Part shown: positions 1 to 8,583 of the stretch, in pieces | Layout of the letters: each line of letters opens with the position of its first letter | Position numbering within the stretch: the first letter of the stretch is position 1 | Source: Palsa-504 sp963769715 | Lineage (GTDB): Bacteria; Actinomycetota; Actinomycetes; Streptosporangiales; Streptosporangiaceae | Direction: 5' to 3' | Length of the DNA: 64,000 nt | Assembly: GCA_963769715.1 (NCBI GenBank) | Contig: CAVYNE010000029.1 | Span: 62,001-126,000 of the forward strand | Notes under the pieces: model-generated | Told to the model about the DNA's origin: nothing | Databases searched by the model: none | The model's input: only the letters and a program-made list of their open reading frames with translations | Translations under genes and position numbers: made by a program

Positions 1-38
1 GCGCGCGCTGCGGCGCCATACGCCCAGCCGGGACCAGC

Positions 39-50
39 GTTAGCGCTAAC
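39..50. promoter_or_regulatory. perfect 12-bp palindrome, LacI-type operator candidate
   Basis: The sequence GTTAGCGCTAAC is a perfect inverted repeat with a central CG, the symmetry expected of a LacI-family operator. A second half-like AGCTAAC lies about 14 bp downstream. No gene that it would control is visible in this window on the left side, so the target is probably outside, to the left. The family assignment is inference from symmetry and the central CG only. Confidence 0.4.
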
Positions 51-209
51 ACCCGTGGCGGTCAAGCTAACATCCGGGCAGGTCAAACGGCTGCGCTATC
101 ACGTCGAAGCCCCCGGCAGCGACATGCGCCTCTTCGCGGCCGCCCGGATTTCTTAATGCCTCAGCGTAGCCCGCCGCGCCGCCACGGCGATAGCCTGCGG
201 CGCCGCCGT

Positions 210-272
210 AACTCGCGCCGCCCCTCCAGCAACTCGCGCCGCCCCTCCAGCAACTCGCGCCGCCCCTCCAAC
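210..272. repeat. 21-bp tandem repeat, three copies
   Basis: The unit AACTCGCGCCGCCCCTCCAGC occurs three times head to tail (210, 231, 252), the last copy diverging at its end. It lies just downstream of the stop codon of the minus-strand gene ending at 290 and is not part of it. The rest of 1-289 holds only the palindrome at 39-50 and no supported gene. Confidence 0.8.
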
Positions 273-289
273 GTAGGCTCCCCGCGAGG

Positions 290-688
290 TCAGGGCTTGT
301 CGCGGCTCGCCGCGCTGTCCCGCAGGTCGCGGATCGCGGCCTTGGCCTTGCGCCCGGCCTCGCCCTCGCGCAGGTCGCGCAGCGCATCCCGGGCCGCATC
401 GCGCGCCTTGCCGACCGCCTCGCTGTCCCGCAGGTCGCGCAGGGTCTCCCGGGCCTTGCGCCCGGCTTCGCCCTCGCGCAGGTCGCGCAGCGCGGCCTCA
501 GCCTTGCGTCCGGCTTCGCCCTCGCGCAGGTCGCGGAGCGCGGTCTCGGCCCGGCGGCCCGCGTCGCTGGTGCGCACGTCCTGCAGGGCGGTCCGGGCCT
601 TGCGGGCCGTGTCGCCGCTCTGGGCTCCGCGCAGCCACGCGATCAACCTGGACCACCAGCCCCGAACCTGCTGCTCGATTTCGGTCAT
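290..688 (-). CDS. repeat-containing amphipathic helical protein
   Basis: A 132-residue protein starting MTEIEQQV, preceded by a good ribosome site (AAGGAGAG). After about 30 residues with a Trp pair (WWSRLIAWLR) come at least six copies of a 16-residue unit with the pattern ALRDLREGEAGRKAEA. The units are charged, alternate Leu/Ala faces with Arg/Asp/Glu, and predict one long amphipathic helix. No enzyme motif, signal peptide or known domain is recognised; function unknown. Possible roles, purely inferred from shape, are binding a membrane, lipid or granule surface or forming a coiled coil. The upstream in-frame extension to 1129 overlaps the TetR gene antisense and was not used. Confidence 0.75.
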   Translation of the reverse strand: MTEIEQQVRGWWSRLIAWLRGAQSGDTARKARTALQDVRTSDAGRRAETALRDLREGEAGRKAEAALRDLREGEAGRKARETLRDLRDSEAVGKARDAARDALRDLREGEAGRKAKAAIRDLRDSAASRDKP

Positions 689-813
689 CGCGGACTCTCC
701 TTCGCACCGGTCGCTCACGCCAACAAACACGATATAACGTAATTCTGGCCACGCCAAATGCCACCCGGGAAGCCGTCGGCCGAGGCGCTGCTCCCCGGCG
801 CCGAGCCGCGGGC

Positions 814-1491
814 CTAGCCTGACCGCTCGATGCCGGCCAGGATCACGTCCACGACATCGGCGATGAAGTCGTCGCTCATCGGCAGGTGGCCGAGCAGCAG
901 CCGGTGCTCGGCGGCGCCGAAGAACAGGTCGAGGACTACCTCCCGTTCGACGCCGGGCGAGATCTCGCCGCGGGCGATGGCCCGGTCCAGCATGATCCGG
1001 TGCTGGCCGCGCAGCGGCTCGAGCACGCGGTCCCGCCATGCCCCGCGCAGTTCGGCGTCGTGCTGCGCCTCGGCGATCAGGCCGGTCAGCATCGACCCCA
1101 TCGGCGTCTGGGTGACCGCCCGCACCCACGCATGCAGCGCCGCGAGCAGGTCGCCGCGCAGCGTCCCGCTGTCCGGCAGCGGCTGCTGCTCGCGGAACGA
1201 GGCGACGAAGGCGTCCAGCGCGAGCAGGCCCTTGGACGGCCAGCGCCGGTAGATCGTCGTCTTGCCGACCCCGGCGCGGGCGGCCACCTCCTCGATCGAC
1301 ATCGCGGCCAGGCCCCGTTCGGCCAGCAGTTCCACGGCCGCGGTCAAGATGGCGCGGTCCGCCTCCTGGCTCCGCGGCCGCCCCCGCTGCGCCCCGCCTG
1401 CCGCCGCAGGCCCCACCGGACCCGAGCCCGCCGGATCCGCGCCTGCCGCATCCGTACCCGCCGGATCCGGGGCCGGAATATCCGCACTCAT
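814..1491 (-). CDS. TetR/AcrR-family transcriptional repressor
   Basis: A 225-residue protein with an Ala/Gly/Pro-rich leader (about 40 residues), then a canonical TetR HTH (AILTAAVELLAERG, then VAARAGVGKTTIYRRW) and a helical ligand-binding region of the TetR_C type ending IADVVDVILAGIERSG. It is transcribed divergently from the MFS transporter beginning at 1549 with only 57 bp between starts, the standard layout for a drug-responsive repressor controlling its own efflux pump. The start at 1491 (MSADIP) was preferred to an upstream GTG/ATG extension because that extension would run across the shared promoter. Ligand unknown. Confidence 0.9.
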   Translation of the reverse strand: MSADIPAPDPAGTDAAGADPAGSGPVGPAAAGGAQRGRPRSQEADRAILTAAVELLAERGLAAMSIEEVAARAGVGKTTIYRRWPSKGLLALDAFVASFREQQPLPDSGTLRGDLLAALHAWVRAVTQTPMGSMLTGLIAEAQHDAELRGAWRDRVLEPLRGQHRIMLDRAIARGEISPGVEREVVLDLFFGAAEHRLLLGHLPMSDDFIADVVDVILAGIERSG

Positions 1492-1509
1492 CGCCAGGCT
1501 GTAGTCTGT

Positions 1510-1538
1510 AGATATCCGAAACGATCCGTAACGTATCT
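1510..1538. promoter_or_regulatory. imperfect palindrome, candidate TetR operator
   Basis: Arms AGATA (1510-1514) and TATCT (1534-1538) with an inner, partly symmetrical ACGATCCGT lie centrally in the divergent TetR/MFS gap. Position and symmetry fit an operator for the neighbouring repressor; binding is inferred. Confidence 0.4.
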
Positions 1539-1548
1539 GATTGGTATC

Positions 1549-3138
1549 ATGCCCGTCACCGCGCCTTCCAACCATCCTGAGCCATCACCCGCCAGCCGCC
1601 CTGCTCCCGCCAGCCATCCTGAACCCGCCAGCCGCCCTGCACCCGCCAGCCATCCTGAACCCGCCACCCGTGGCGACCCCCGGCCCGCCACACCGTCCGC
1701 CGCCCTGCCCACCCCTGGCCCTCCCCGCCGCCAGCCGCTGCAGCTAGCCCTGATCCTCGTCGCCGCGTTCATGGTCGTCCTCGATTTCAGCATCGTGAAC
1801 GTCGCGCTGCCCTCGATTGAGCGGGAACTGCAGATGCCCGCCGATGCGGTGCAGTGGGTGGTGACGGGATACGCCATCTCGTTCGGCGGCCTCCTTATCC
1901 TTGGCGGACGCGCCGCTGACCTGCTCGGCCGGCGGCGCATGTTCGTCGCGGGCCTGATCGCGTTCTCCCTGGCCAGCCTGGCCGGCGGGCTGGCCAAGGA
2001 CCCGGTGCTGCTGATCGCCGCGCGCGTCGTGCAAGGCGCGGGCGCCGCCATCGTCGCCCCGGCCGCGCTATCTCTCATCACCACCGGCTTCCCCGAAGGC
2101 CCTGAGCGTACTCGCGCCATCGGCCTGTACGGTGCGGTCTCCTCCGTCGGCTTCGTTTCCGGCCAGGTTCTCGGCGGCGTGCTGGTGCAATTCACCAGCT
2201 GGCGCGCGGTGTTCCTGGTCAACGTCCCGGTCGGCCTGATCGCCGCCGCCCTGTCCCCGGCCATCCTCGGCCCCGCCAAGACCGCAGCGAAGTCGGCCGC
2301 TAAGACGGTCACGGCCAGGACCGCCGCCGCCGGCCGCCGCGTGCGCCGGCTCGACCTGCGCGGCGCGCTGCTGATTACCAGCGCGGTCACGCTCATAGTG
2401 TTCGCCGTGTCCCAAGGGGTCGTACTGGGCTGGACCTCACCGCTGGTCATCGCGGCCGTCGTGATCGCGGCCGCGGCGACGGCCGCCTTCGTCAAGGCCG
2501 AGACCAGGCATCCGGAACCGCTCATCCGCCTGTCCCTGCTGCACCGTAAGGGCCTGCAGGAGGGGACCACGCTGACGTTCCTGCTCGGCCTGTGGAACGG
2601 CGGCGAGATGCTCGTCCTGTCGCTGTACCTGCAGCAGGTCTTGCACGAATCGCCGCTGTTCACCGGCCTGGTCATCGCCCCGCAAGGCGTGGTCGGGTTC
2701 ATCATGGGCATGCTCGGCCCGCGGCTGGCGGGACGGATAGGGATCAGGCGGCTGCTGGTAGTGACCGCCGCCGCGGCCGCGATCGGCTTTCTCGTCCTGA
2801 CTCACCTGCCCGCGACCGGCTACAGCCCGATCCTGTTCGTGGTCACGCTGATCGGCTTCGGCACGGCGGGCACCGCGATGGGGTCCACCGTGATCGCCAG
2901 CCGCGGCATGGCCGACTCCGACCAGGGCGTGGTCGGCGGCATGATCAACACCAGCCGCCAGATCGGCGCCGCGGTGGGTGCCGCCCTGCTGCCGGCCGTG
3001 GCCGTGAGCGTCAGCGGCGGGGTCGGGGTCTCCGGCGACCGCGCCGCGATGTTCGCCGCCGCGCTGGCCGCGCTGGCCGCCACCGTCGTAGCCTGGCGCG
3101 CCGCCCGCGCGGTCCCGGCCCGGGCCCACGCCGCCTGA
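1549..3138 (+). CDS. MFS drug efflux transporter, DHA2 (14-TM) type
   Basis: A 529-residue integral membrane protein. After a 60-residue Pro/Ala/His-rich cytoplasmic leader containing tandem ASRPAPASHPEP repeats, the transporter begins LALILVAAFMVVLDFSIVNV, with the DHA2 signatures LDxxIVNVALP, the loop motif GRAADLLGRRR between TM2 and TM3 and the antiporter motif C region (ISFGG, GAVSSVGFVSGQVLGG). This is the EmrB/QacA proton-antiporter group that exports toxic small molecules. It is divergent from a TetR repressor and probably controlled by it. The repeat-rich N-terminus is unusual; the true start could be later, but ATG 1549 is the first start after the operator region. Confidence 0.9.
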   Translation: MPVTAPSNHPEPSPASRPAPASHPEPASRPAPASHPEPATRGDPRPATPSAALPTPGPPRRQPLQLALILVAAFMVVLDFSIVNVALPSIERELQMPADAVQWVVTGYAISFGGLLILGGRAADLLGRRRMFVAGLIAFSLASLAGGLAKDPVLLIAARVVQGAGAAIVAPAALSLITTGFPEGPERTRAIGLYGAVSSVGFVSGQVLGGVLVQFTSWRAVFLVNVPVGLIAAALSPAILGPAKTAAKSAAKTVTARTAAAGRRVRRLDLRGALLITSAVTLIVFAVSQGVVLGWTSPLVIAAVVIAAAATAAFVKAETRHPEPLIRLSLLHRKGLQEGTTLTFLLGLWNGGEMLVLSLYLQQVLHESPLFTGLVIAPQGVVGFIMGMLGPRLAGRIGIRRLLVVTAAAAAIGFLVLTHLPATGYSPILFVVTLIGFGTAGTAMGSTVIASRGMADSDQGVVGGMINTSRQIGAAVGAALLPAVAVSVSGGVGVSGDRAAMFAAALAALAATVVAWRAARAVPARAHAA

Positions 3139-3171
3139 TTATCCCGAACGGGCTGGGTACCCGCCCCGGCC

Positions 3172-3519
3172 TCAGTTCGTGTGCTGCACGGTGTAGCGCA
3201 CCGTCTGGACCCGGATCAGCCCGTCACTGAATACGAAGGTGTCGATCCCGTCCTCGACCTTGGTCGCGGCGGAGACCGCGGCCCACTCCAGGAAGAGCAC
3301 GTCGTACTCGTAGATCTGCGTCTTCAGCTCCCAGGCCGCGTTCGGCACGTCGGCCAGCAGTTGGGTGAACGCCTCGCGGATACCGGCCTTGCCCCGCTTG
3401 ACTCCCGCGGGGGTGATGAAGACGGCGTCGTCGGTGTAGTCGGCGACGATCCCGTCCAGGTCACCCGCGCCCAGGGCCTGGGCGTGGTGGGCGAATACTT
3501 CCTCGGGCGTCCGTGTCAT
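3172..3519 (-). CDS. SnoaL-like / NTF2-fold protein (DUF4440 type)
   Basis: A 115-residue protein with the NTF2 cone-fold pattern: helical start (TPEEVFAHHAQALGAGDLDGIVADYTDDAVFITPAG) followed by alternating strands ending VRYTVQHTN. Members are small hydrolases, isomerases or ligand-binding proteins; no residue set seen here fixes a reaction. It converges on the MFS gene and is divergent from the enoyl-CoA hydratase homologue at 3595. ATG 3519 is preceded by GGAGCG. Confidence 0.8.
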   Translation of the reverse strand: MTRTPEEVFAHHAQALGAGDLDGIVADYTDDAVFITPAGVKRGKAGIREAFTQLLADVPNAAWELKTQIYEYDVLFLEWAAVSAATKVEDGIDTFVFSDGLIRVQTVRYTVQHTN

Positions 3520-3594
3520 CGCGCTCCTCCTTGGCAGCCGACCTACTTACCCCCACCGTATGCGGCGCGTAGGCTGCGGGAAAGGAGGATGTCC

Positions 3595-4362
3595 ATGGGT
3601 TTCGAGCACATCGAAGTCGAGCGCTCCGGCGACTTCGCCACGATCACGATGAACCGGCCGCAGCGCCGCAACGCCCTGTCCCTGGAGCACATGCGTGAGC
3701 TGATCACCGCGTTCGGTGAGCTCGGCCACAGCGATGTCCTCGGCATCGTGCTGGCCGGGAACGGCCCGGTGTTCAGCTCCGGGCATGACCTGGCCGAAGT
3801 CGCCGGCGGTGACCTGCCGCAGGTCCGCTCGCTGCTGATGACCTGCATCGAGCTGATGACGCTGATCCAGCAGGTGCCCCAGCCGGTGGTGGCGCGGGTG
3901 CACGGGCTGGCCACCGCGGCGGGCTGCCAGCTGGTGGCCACCGCCGATCTGGCCGTGGCCAGCGAGGACGCCGGCTTCGCGACGCCCGGCGGCAAGGGCG
4001 GGTGGTTCTGCCACACCCCGATGGTGGCGGTCGCCAGGAACGTGGGCCGCAAGCGGGCCGCCGAGCTGGCCATGTCGGGGGATGTCATCGACGCGCATAC
4101 CGCGCTGGACTGGGGCCTGGTCAACCAGGTCGTCCCCGCGGCGCGGCTCGACTCCGCGGTGCAGGACCTGCTCGACCGGGTGACCAGGGGATCGGCGCAG
4201 AGCAAGGGCATCGGCAAGCAGGCGCTGTACACGCAGATCGACCTGGACCAGGCCAAGGCCTACGCCTACGCCGTCGAGGTCATGGCCGCGACCAGCCAGC
4301 TTCCCGACGCGCGCGAGTGGACGCAAGCCTTCCTGGAAAAGCGCAAGCCGAACTGGACCTAG
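3595..4362 (+). CDS. enoyl-CoA hydratase/isomerase family protein, ECHDC3-like
   Basis: A 255-residue crotonase-fold protein. Visible are the N-terminal NRPQRRNALS motif, the oxyanion-hole regions (FSSGHDLAEV and GLATAAGCQLVATADLAVAS) and the segment ATPGGKGGWFCHTPMVAVAR characteristic of the ECHDC3 subgroup. The two acidic residues used by classical hydratases are not at the expected places, so the reaction is uncertain. Start chosen at 3595: AAAGGAGG (3581-3588) is spaced 6 nt from it and abuts an alternative ATG at 3589. Its stop overlaps the convergent methyltransferase by a few bases. Confidence 0.85.
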   Translation: MGFEHIEVERSGDFATITMNRPQRRNALSLEHMRELITAFGELGHSDVLGIVLAGNGPVFSSGHDLAEVAGGDLPQVRSLLMTCIELMTLIQQVPQPVVARVHGLATAAGCQLVATADLAVASEDAGFATPGGKGGWFCHTPMVAVARNVGRKRAAELAMSGDVIDAHTALDWGLVNQVVPAARLDSAVQDLLDRVTRGSAQSKGIGKQALYTQIDLDQAKAYAYAVEVMAATSQLPDAREWTQAFLEKRKPNWT

Positions 4363-5084
4363 GGCTTCTCCCAGACCGAGACGTGCTGACCGCTCTCGCT
4401 GGTGAACGGGTCCCGCGTCCACCCTTCCCACCGCTCGCGTAGCCGCATCCCGGCCAGCTGCGCCATCAGGTCGAGCTCGGCCGGCCACACGTACCGGAAC
4501 GGGATCGAGCGGTACTCGCCGCGGCCGCCGTCGACCGTCACGTAGTTCGAGCTCATCGCCTGGGTGGCCACGTCATAGACGTCGAACGCCCAACGCGTCG
4601 GGCTCACGTGGAACGGCACCGCGTTCTGCCCCGGCGGCAGCCTGCGCAGCTCGGGGACCCCGACTTCGATGACGAAGCAGCCGCCGGGTTCCAGGTGGGC
4701 GGCGACGCTGCGGAAGCAGGCCACCTGCGCCTCTTGCGTGGTCAGGTTCATGATCGTGTTGAAGACCAGGTAGGCCAGCGAGAATGAGCCGTCCACCCGG
4801 GTGGTGGCGAAGTCCCCGATGGTCACGCCGACGGCGTCGCCGCCGGGCTTGGCGCGCAGCCGGGCCACCATGGCCCGGGACAGGTCGATGCCGTGCACCG
4901 GCACGCCGCGGCGGGCCAGCGGCAGCGCGATCCGGCCGGTCCCGATGCCCAGCTCCAGCGCCCTCCCGCCGCCGGCCAGCCCGGCCAGCACGTCGGCCAC
5001 CACCTCCGGATCGGACATGGCGTCCAGCCCGTCGTCGTAGCTGGCCGCGACCCGTTCGCCGAAGTAGCCGTCCTCATCGTCCAT
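4359..5084 (-). CDS. class I SAM-dependent methyltransferase
   Basis: A 241-residue Rossmann methyltransferase with the SAM-binding motif I ALELGIGTGRIALPLA, motif II HGIDLSRAM, and later EPGGCFVIEVGV. The N-terminal region (YFGERVAASYDD) is typical of small-molecule methyltransferases of the Methyltransf_25/11 type. Substrate cannot be inferred; the gene overlaps its convergent neighbour by 3-4 bp and has no operon partner. MDDEDGY at 5084 was chosen because most homologues begin just before the YFG..VA.YD segment. Confidence 0.85.
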   Translation of the reverse strand: MDDEDGYFGERVAASYDDGLDAMSDPEVVADVLAGLAGGGRALELGIGTGRIALPLARRGVPVHGIDLSRAMVARLRAKPGGDAVGVTIGDFATTRVDGSFSLAYLVFNTIMNLTTQEAQVACFRSVAAHLEPGGCFVIEVGVPELRRLPPGQNAVPFHVSPTRWAFDVYDVATQAMSSNYVTVDGGRGEYRSIPFRYVWPAELDLMAQLAGMRLRERWEGWTRDPFTSESGQHVSVWEKP

Positions 5085-5168
5085 CGCCAGGACGGTACCG
5101 CAGCAGCCCCGGCGCGGCACGCGAGTTTTCCCCGCGGTCCCGCCCGCCCGCCCGCGTCCGCGACATCA

Positions 5169-6479
5169 TCAACGCCCTGGTGGCGGGATAACGCGGACCG
5201 CCCGCCGACGTGGCGCTCCTGGCCCCGTACCTGGATTAGGCCCGCGCCCGCGGGCGGGTGGCCGCCCAGCCACCCGCCCGCCCGGCCGTGTCCGCGCCCT
5301 CCGGGCGCTCCGATCTCCCCGCCGCCGCGGCCCAGCCCTCTCGGGTCCTGGCCGCGCGCCGCCCGCCGTGCCCGCACCAAACTTCCCCCCGTGAACCACC
5401 ACAAATACCCTATTTCGCCTCCCGGGCCGCACTTCGGAATTCCATGAATGTGGCTCTCTAGTGCCTCTATCGGGTAGAGCGCCACTCTCATGTACTGCCA
5501 ACCCAGCGCCGGCCAGAGCCGGAGCCGCTGCCCCCGCGCCGACCAGGGTGAGCGGCTCCGCGCCGGCCAGAGCCGGAGCCACCGGCGCGGCCTGAGGCCG
5601 GCGGCGGCCCGCGAGCAGCGGCAGGCTGCTCAGCCCGATGCCCGCCACGATGGCCGCCCCGCCGGCGATCTGCGCGAGGCCGACCGGGTCCCCGAACGCC
5701 GCCGCGCCCACGACGGCGCCGACCAGCGGCTCGAGGTTGAGGAACGCCCCGGCGACCTCGGCGGACACCCGGCTCTGCCCGAAGGCGAACAGCGTGAACG
5801 GCAGCAGCGTGCCGCCCGCTGTCAGCGCGATGACCGCCAGCACGGGACCCGGACTGGCCGGAAGCGCAGGCGCGCCCTGGGTGACCACCGTGACCAGCAG
5901 CGCGCCCAGCGCGGCGCCCAGGAACAGCACGGCGGTGACCGCGACCGGGTCGCGGCCGGTCAGCAGCCGGCCCTGGGCCACCGTGACCGCGGCGGACAGG
6001 AAGAGCGACGCCAGCACCAGGCCGTCCCCGGCCATCGTCGCGCCGCCGCCTCCGCCGCCCGCGATCAGGCCGACGCCGAGCAACGACGCCGCGAAGCCGG
6101 CCCAGGCCACCGGCCGCGCCACGGTCCGGTAGAACACCGCGGCGATGATCGCCACCAGCACCGGCGTGGCCCCGATCAGCAGGGCGGCGTGGGTGACGCT
6201 GGTCCGGCTGATGCCGGCGTTCTGCATCATGACCGAACCGCCGTACCCGAGCGCGCCCCAGGTCAGCACCTTGGGGCTGAACGCGGTGCGCAGTTTCGCC
6301 CGGCCGGTGGTCCGACCCGCCACGGCCAGCAGGACCGCGGCGGCTAGGCCGAAGCGCGTGGCGGTAAGCCAGCCTGGCGACAGCCATTCCAGGGCCAGCT
6401 TGGACAGCGGCACGGTAGTGCCCCACAGCAGCCCGGCCGCGATGAGGGCTGCGACGGCGTGACGACGGTTCGTGTTCAT
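5169..6479 (-). CDS. EamA/DMT-family transporter with anomalous C-terminal tail
   Basis: About 300 N-terminal residues make a normal ten-TM EamA exporter: MNTNRRHAVAALIAAGLLWG start, two EamA repeats, the second ending GIGLSSLPLLAGRRR. The frame then stays open for roughly 130 further residues of Arg/Gly/Ala/Pro-rich sequence without domain or TM segment. The neighbouring frame stops near 5488, so the tail may be an artefact of a lost stop or indel. The gene is divergent from an Lrp/AsnC regulator, a layout known for amino-acid exporters; substrate is inferred only from that. Confidence 0.8.
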   Translation of the reverse strand: MNTNRRHAVAALIAAGLLWGTTVPLSKLALEWLSPGWLTATRFGLAAAVLLAVAGRTTGRAKLRTAFSPKVLTWGALGYGGSVMMQNAGISRTSVTHAALLIGATPVLVAIIAAVFYRTVARPVAWAGFAASLLGVGLIAGGGGGGATMAGDGLVLASLFLSAAVTVAQGRLLTGRDPVAVTAVLFLGAALGALLVTVVTQGAPALPASPGPVLAVIALTAGGTLLPFTLFAFGQSRVSAEVAGAFLNLEPLVGAVVGAAAFGDPVGLAQIAGGAAIVAGIGLSSLPLLAGRRRPQAAPVAPALAGAEPLTLVGAGAAAPALAGAGLAVHESGALPDRGTREPHSWNSEVRPGRRNRVFVVVHGGKFGAGTAGGARPGPERAGPRRRGDRSARRARTRPGGRVAGRPPARGRGPNPGTGPGAPRRRAVRVIPPPGR

Positions 6480-6534
6480 GCTCCATACTCGCCGGTAACT
6501 AGTCAGTATTCGTCGCTAGAGCTCATTAGCAAGA

Positions 6535-6548
6535 TAAAATTTTGTGTT
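6535..6548 (+). promoter_or_regulatory. -10-like TAAAAT immediately before the Lrp start codon
   Basis: TAAAAT at 6535-6540 lies 8 nt before ATG 6549 in an AT-rich island, and no Shine-Dalgarno sequence is present. This fits a leaderless transcript, common in Actinomycetota. No convincing -35 was found. Confidence 0.4.
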
Positions 6549-7064
6549 ATGGCCATTGACCTTGACGAAGTTGATGTAAAACTGCTCACTGCGCTGGAGG
6601 AGGACGCGGACCGCACCAACGTCGAACTCGCCCGGCTGGCCGGCCTGTCGCCCGCGGCGACCCTGCACCGGATCCGGCGGCTGAAGGAGACAGGCGTCAT
6701 CCGGGTCATCCGCGCCCAGCTCGACCCGGCCAAGGCCGGCTTCCCGCTGCAGGTGTACGTCACGGCCACGCTGGCCCGTCACGACCCGCGCTCGAGCCGC
6801 ATCTTCGACGCCCAGATCTGCGCCCTGCCGCAGGTCATCGCGGCAGACAACGTGGCAGGCGAGACTGACTATCTCCTCACCGTCGTCGCCCGTGACGTCG
6901 CCGACCTGCAGACCGTGCTGGCCAGCCTGGCCACCCGCGGCGGCCAGCGGCTGGTCACCTACCTGCGGCTGGCCGAGGTCAAGCCCCCGACCCGGCTGCC
7001 GCTGGCCCCGGCCGGGCTCGCGCCTGACCGCCCCCCTCGGCGCCGCCGCCCCAGCAAAGATTAG
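6549..7064 (+). CDS. Lrp/AsnC-family regulator
   Basis: A 171-residue protein: N-terminal winged HTH (DEVDVKLLTALEEDADRTNVELARLAGLSPAATLHRIRRL then GVIRVIRAQLD) and C-terminal RAM/ACT-type ligand domain (VYVTATLARH, then GETDYLLTVVARDVADLQTVL). The last 25 residues are a basic Pro/Arg tail. It is divergent from the EamA transporter across a 69-bp AT-rich gap, so control of that transporter by an amino acid is the simplest inference. Start at 6549 matches the family start; see the leaderless-promoter note. Confidence 0.9.
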   Translation: MAIDLDEVDVKLLTALEEDADRTNVELARLAGLSPAATLHRIRRLKETGVIRVIRAQLDPAKAGFPLQVYVTATLARHDPRSSRIFDAQICALPQVIAADNVAGETDYLLTVVARDVADLQTVLASLATRGGQRLVTYLRLAEVKPPTRLPLAPAGLAPDRPPRRRRPSKD

Positions 7065-7191
7065 GCCGAACGAGGCCGGGTTCAACGCCCCGGCCACCCC
7101 ACCTGCCCCGCTGGCCGGCCAGTCGCCTGCGCATAAGTGACCAAGGCCCAGGGCGGTCAGCGAGAGGGCGTCGCACACGAAGGAGGTGAGC

Positions 7192-8019
7192 CTACAGTTC
7201 GACGGTGCCGCTCACGCAGGTGATCGTGCCGCCGCCGACCCATACCTGACCGTCACCATCGCGGGAGACGTGCACCCGGCCGCGGCGGCCCATGACCGTG
7301 CCCTGGCTGGCCACGTACGGAGAGGTGAGCCGCCCGGCGGCCAGCAGCCACTGTCCGAGCGAGGCGTTCAGGCTGCCCGTGACCGGGTCCTCGACGGAGG
7401 TGACCTGCGGGCTGAACGCGCGCACCTCGAGCGCCTCCGGCGAGCCGTCCGGGTAGGGTCCGGCCACGCCGATGTCCAGGTCCACCACCCCCGGCCGGAT
7501 CGCCAGCACCGCCTCGGCGCTGGCCAGCAGCACGGCCACCCAGCCCGGGCCGTTGTCGGCCCAGGCGATGTCCACGATGTCGGCCCGCGTGATGTTCAGC
7601 GCCCGCGCCACCCGTTCGGCCACCGGCTCTTCGACCGGCCCGCTGCGCACGAGCGGCGGGGCCGCGAACGCCAGGCCCGCCTCCGTCTGCCGGACCGTGA
7701 TCAGCCCGGCCTGGCACTCCTGCACGATGGTGCCCGCCCGGGCCGGGCGCCCGCCGGCCTCCAGCCAGGCGTGGCACGTGCCCAGGGTGGGATGTCCGGC
7801 GAACGGCAGTTCCCCGGTCGGCGTGAAGATCCGGACCTGGTAGTCGGCCCCGCTCGCCCGCGGCGCCAGCACGAACGTCGTCTCGGACAGGTTCGTCCAG
7901 CGTGCGAACAGCTGCATCTGCTCATCGCTCAAGCCGTCGGCGCCGAGCACGACCGCGACCGGGTTGCCGAGGTACGGGGTATCGGTGAACACATCCACCT
8001 GGCGGAACTGATTGGGCAC
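7192..8019 (-). CDS. PhzF-family protein (isomerase/epimerase-like)
   Basis: 275 residues with the diaminopimelate-epimerase-like two-domain PhzF fold: start FRQVDVFTDTPYLGNPVAVVLGADGLS, the catalytic-Glu segment NLSETTFVL, GELPFAGHPTLGTCHAWLE, and the C-terminal SVEDPVTGSLNASLGQWLL. Family members isomerise small acids; only a minority make phenazines and no phenazine genes are near. GTG 8019 is chosen because the family begins just before F-x-Q-V-D-V-F; an ATG at 8178 would add about 50 low-complexity residues. It converges on the Lrp regulator. Confidence 0.85.
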   Translation of the reverse strand: MPNQFRQVDVFTDTPYLGNPVAVVLGADGLSDEQMQLFARWTNLSETTFVLAPRASGADYQVRIFTPTGELPFAGHPTLGTCHAWLEAGGRPARAGTIVQECQAGLITVRQTEAGLAFAAPPLVRSGPVEEPVAERVARALNITRADIVDIAWADNGPGWVAVLLASAEAVLAIRPGVVDLDIGVAGPYPDGSPEALEVRAFSPQVTSVEDPVTGSLNASLGQWLLAAGRLTSPYVASQGTVMGRRGRVHVSRDGDGQVWVGGGTITCVSGTVEL

Positions 8020-8583
8020 ACGCCGAGTGTAGAAGCCCAGCCCGGTCGGCGGCAGGCCAATTCCGCGGTCGCTGGCCGATTGTGCCCGGCCGCCGACCGG
8101 ACCTTGCTCACGATCTTGCCGCACCCTCTGTGATAGATCGGGCAATGCCGGGAAATTGCTATTCATGCGGCTCGCCACATGCTAACCTTTCCGCGGGACT
8201 GATCCCGCTGGCCGTGAACTTACCGGCCAATACCGGCGGCATTGGGTGGGGAGGCAGCAAAGTGCTGTACTGGTGTCGTGTTCCCGAACGAATGTCGATC
8301 CGGGTTACCTGCGCATATCCGTTAGTGCGGCCAGGCGCCTTTACCGGGGCGAGGCGGCGATGAGCAGCCGGGCCTGGCCAAGTTCTCTCGAATACCTGGC
8401 CGCAATCCAGAATCCCCGGGCTGCTTTCCGCCCGGCCGAATGGCGATCGGCCCGTTTCAGCGACGGCCCTGGCCCATTATCGAAATGGACCAAGCAGTCG
8501 GCCCGCCGCTACCGGACGCGGCACCCCGCGGGAATGGCGGCTGTGGTCATCGCCGTCCACTCAGACCATGGATAGGAAAGCAC
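8020..8583. other. intergenic region without supported gene
   Basis: 560 bp between the PhzF-like gene and the dynamin-like GTPase. Short open frames exist on both strands but show no homology, start signal or codon bias that I can support. The last 15 bases hold AGGAAAG, the ribosome site of the GTPase. Confidence 0.6.

Noticed and set aside
210..272. CRISPR-like array
   Set aside because: The 21-bp units are contiguous with no spacers and only three copies; the same applies to the repeats at 15423 and 19721.
7192..8019. Phenazine biosynthesis gene
   Set aside because: Only a PhzF-like fold protein; no phz pathway genes nearby.
8082..8363. 93-codon ORF before the dynamin-like gene
   Set aside because: No ribosome site, no recognisable domain, several overlapping frames of equal quality.
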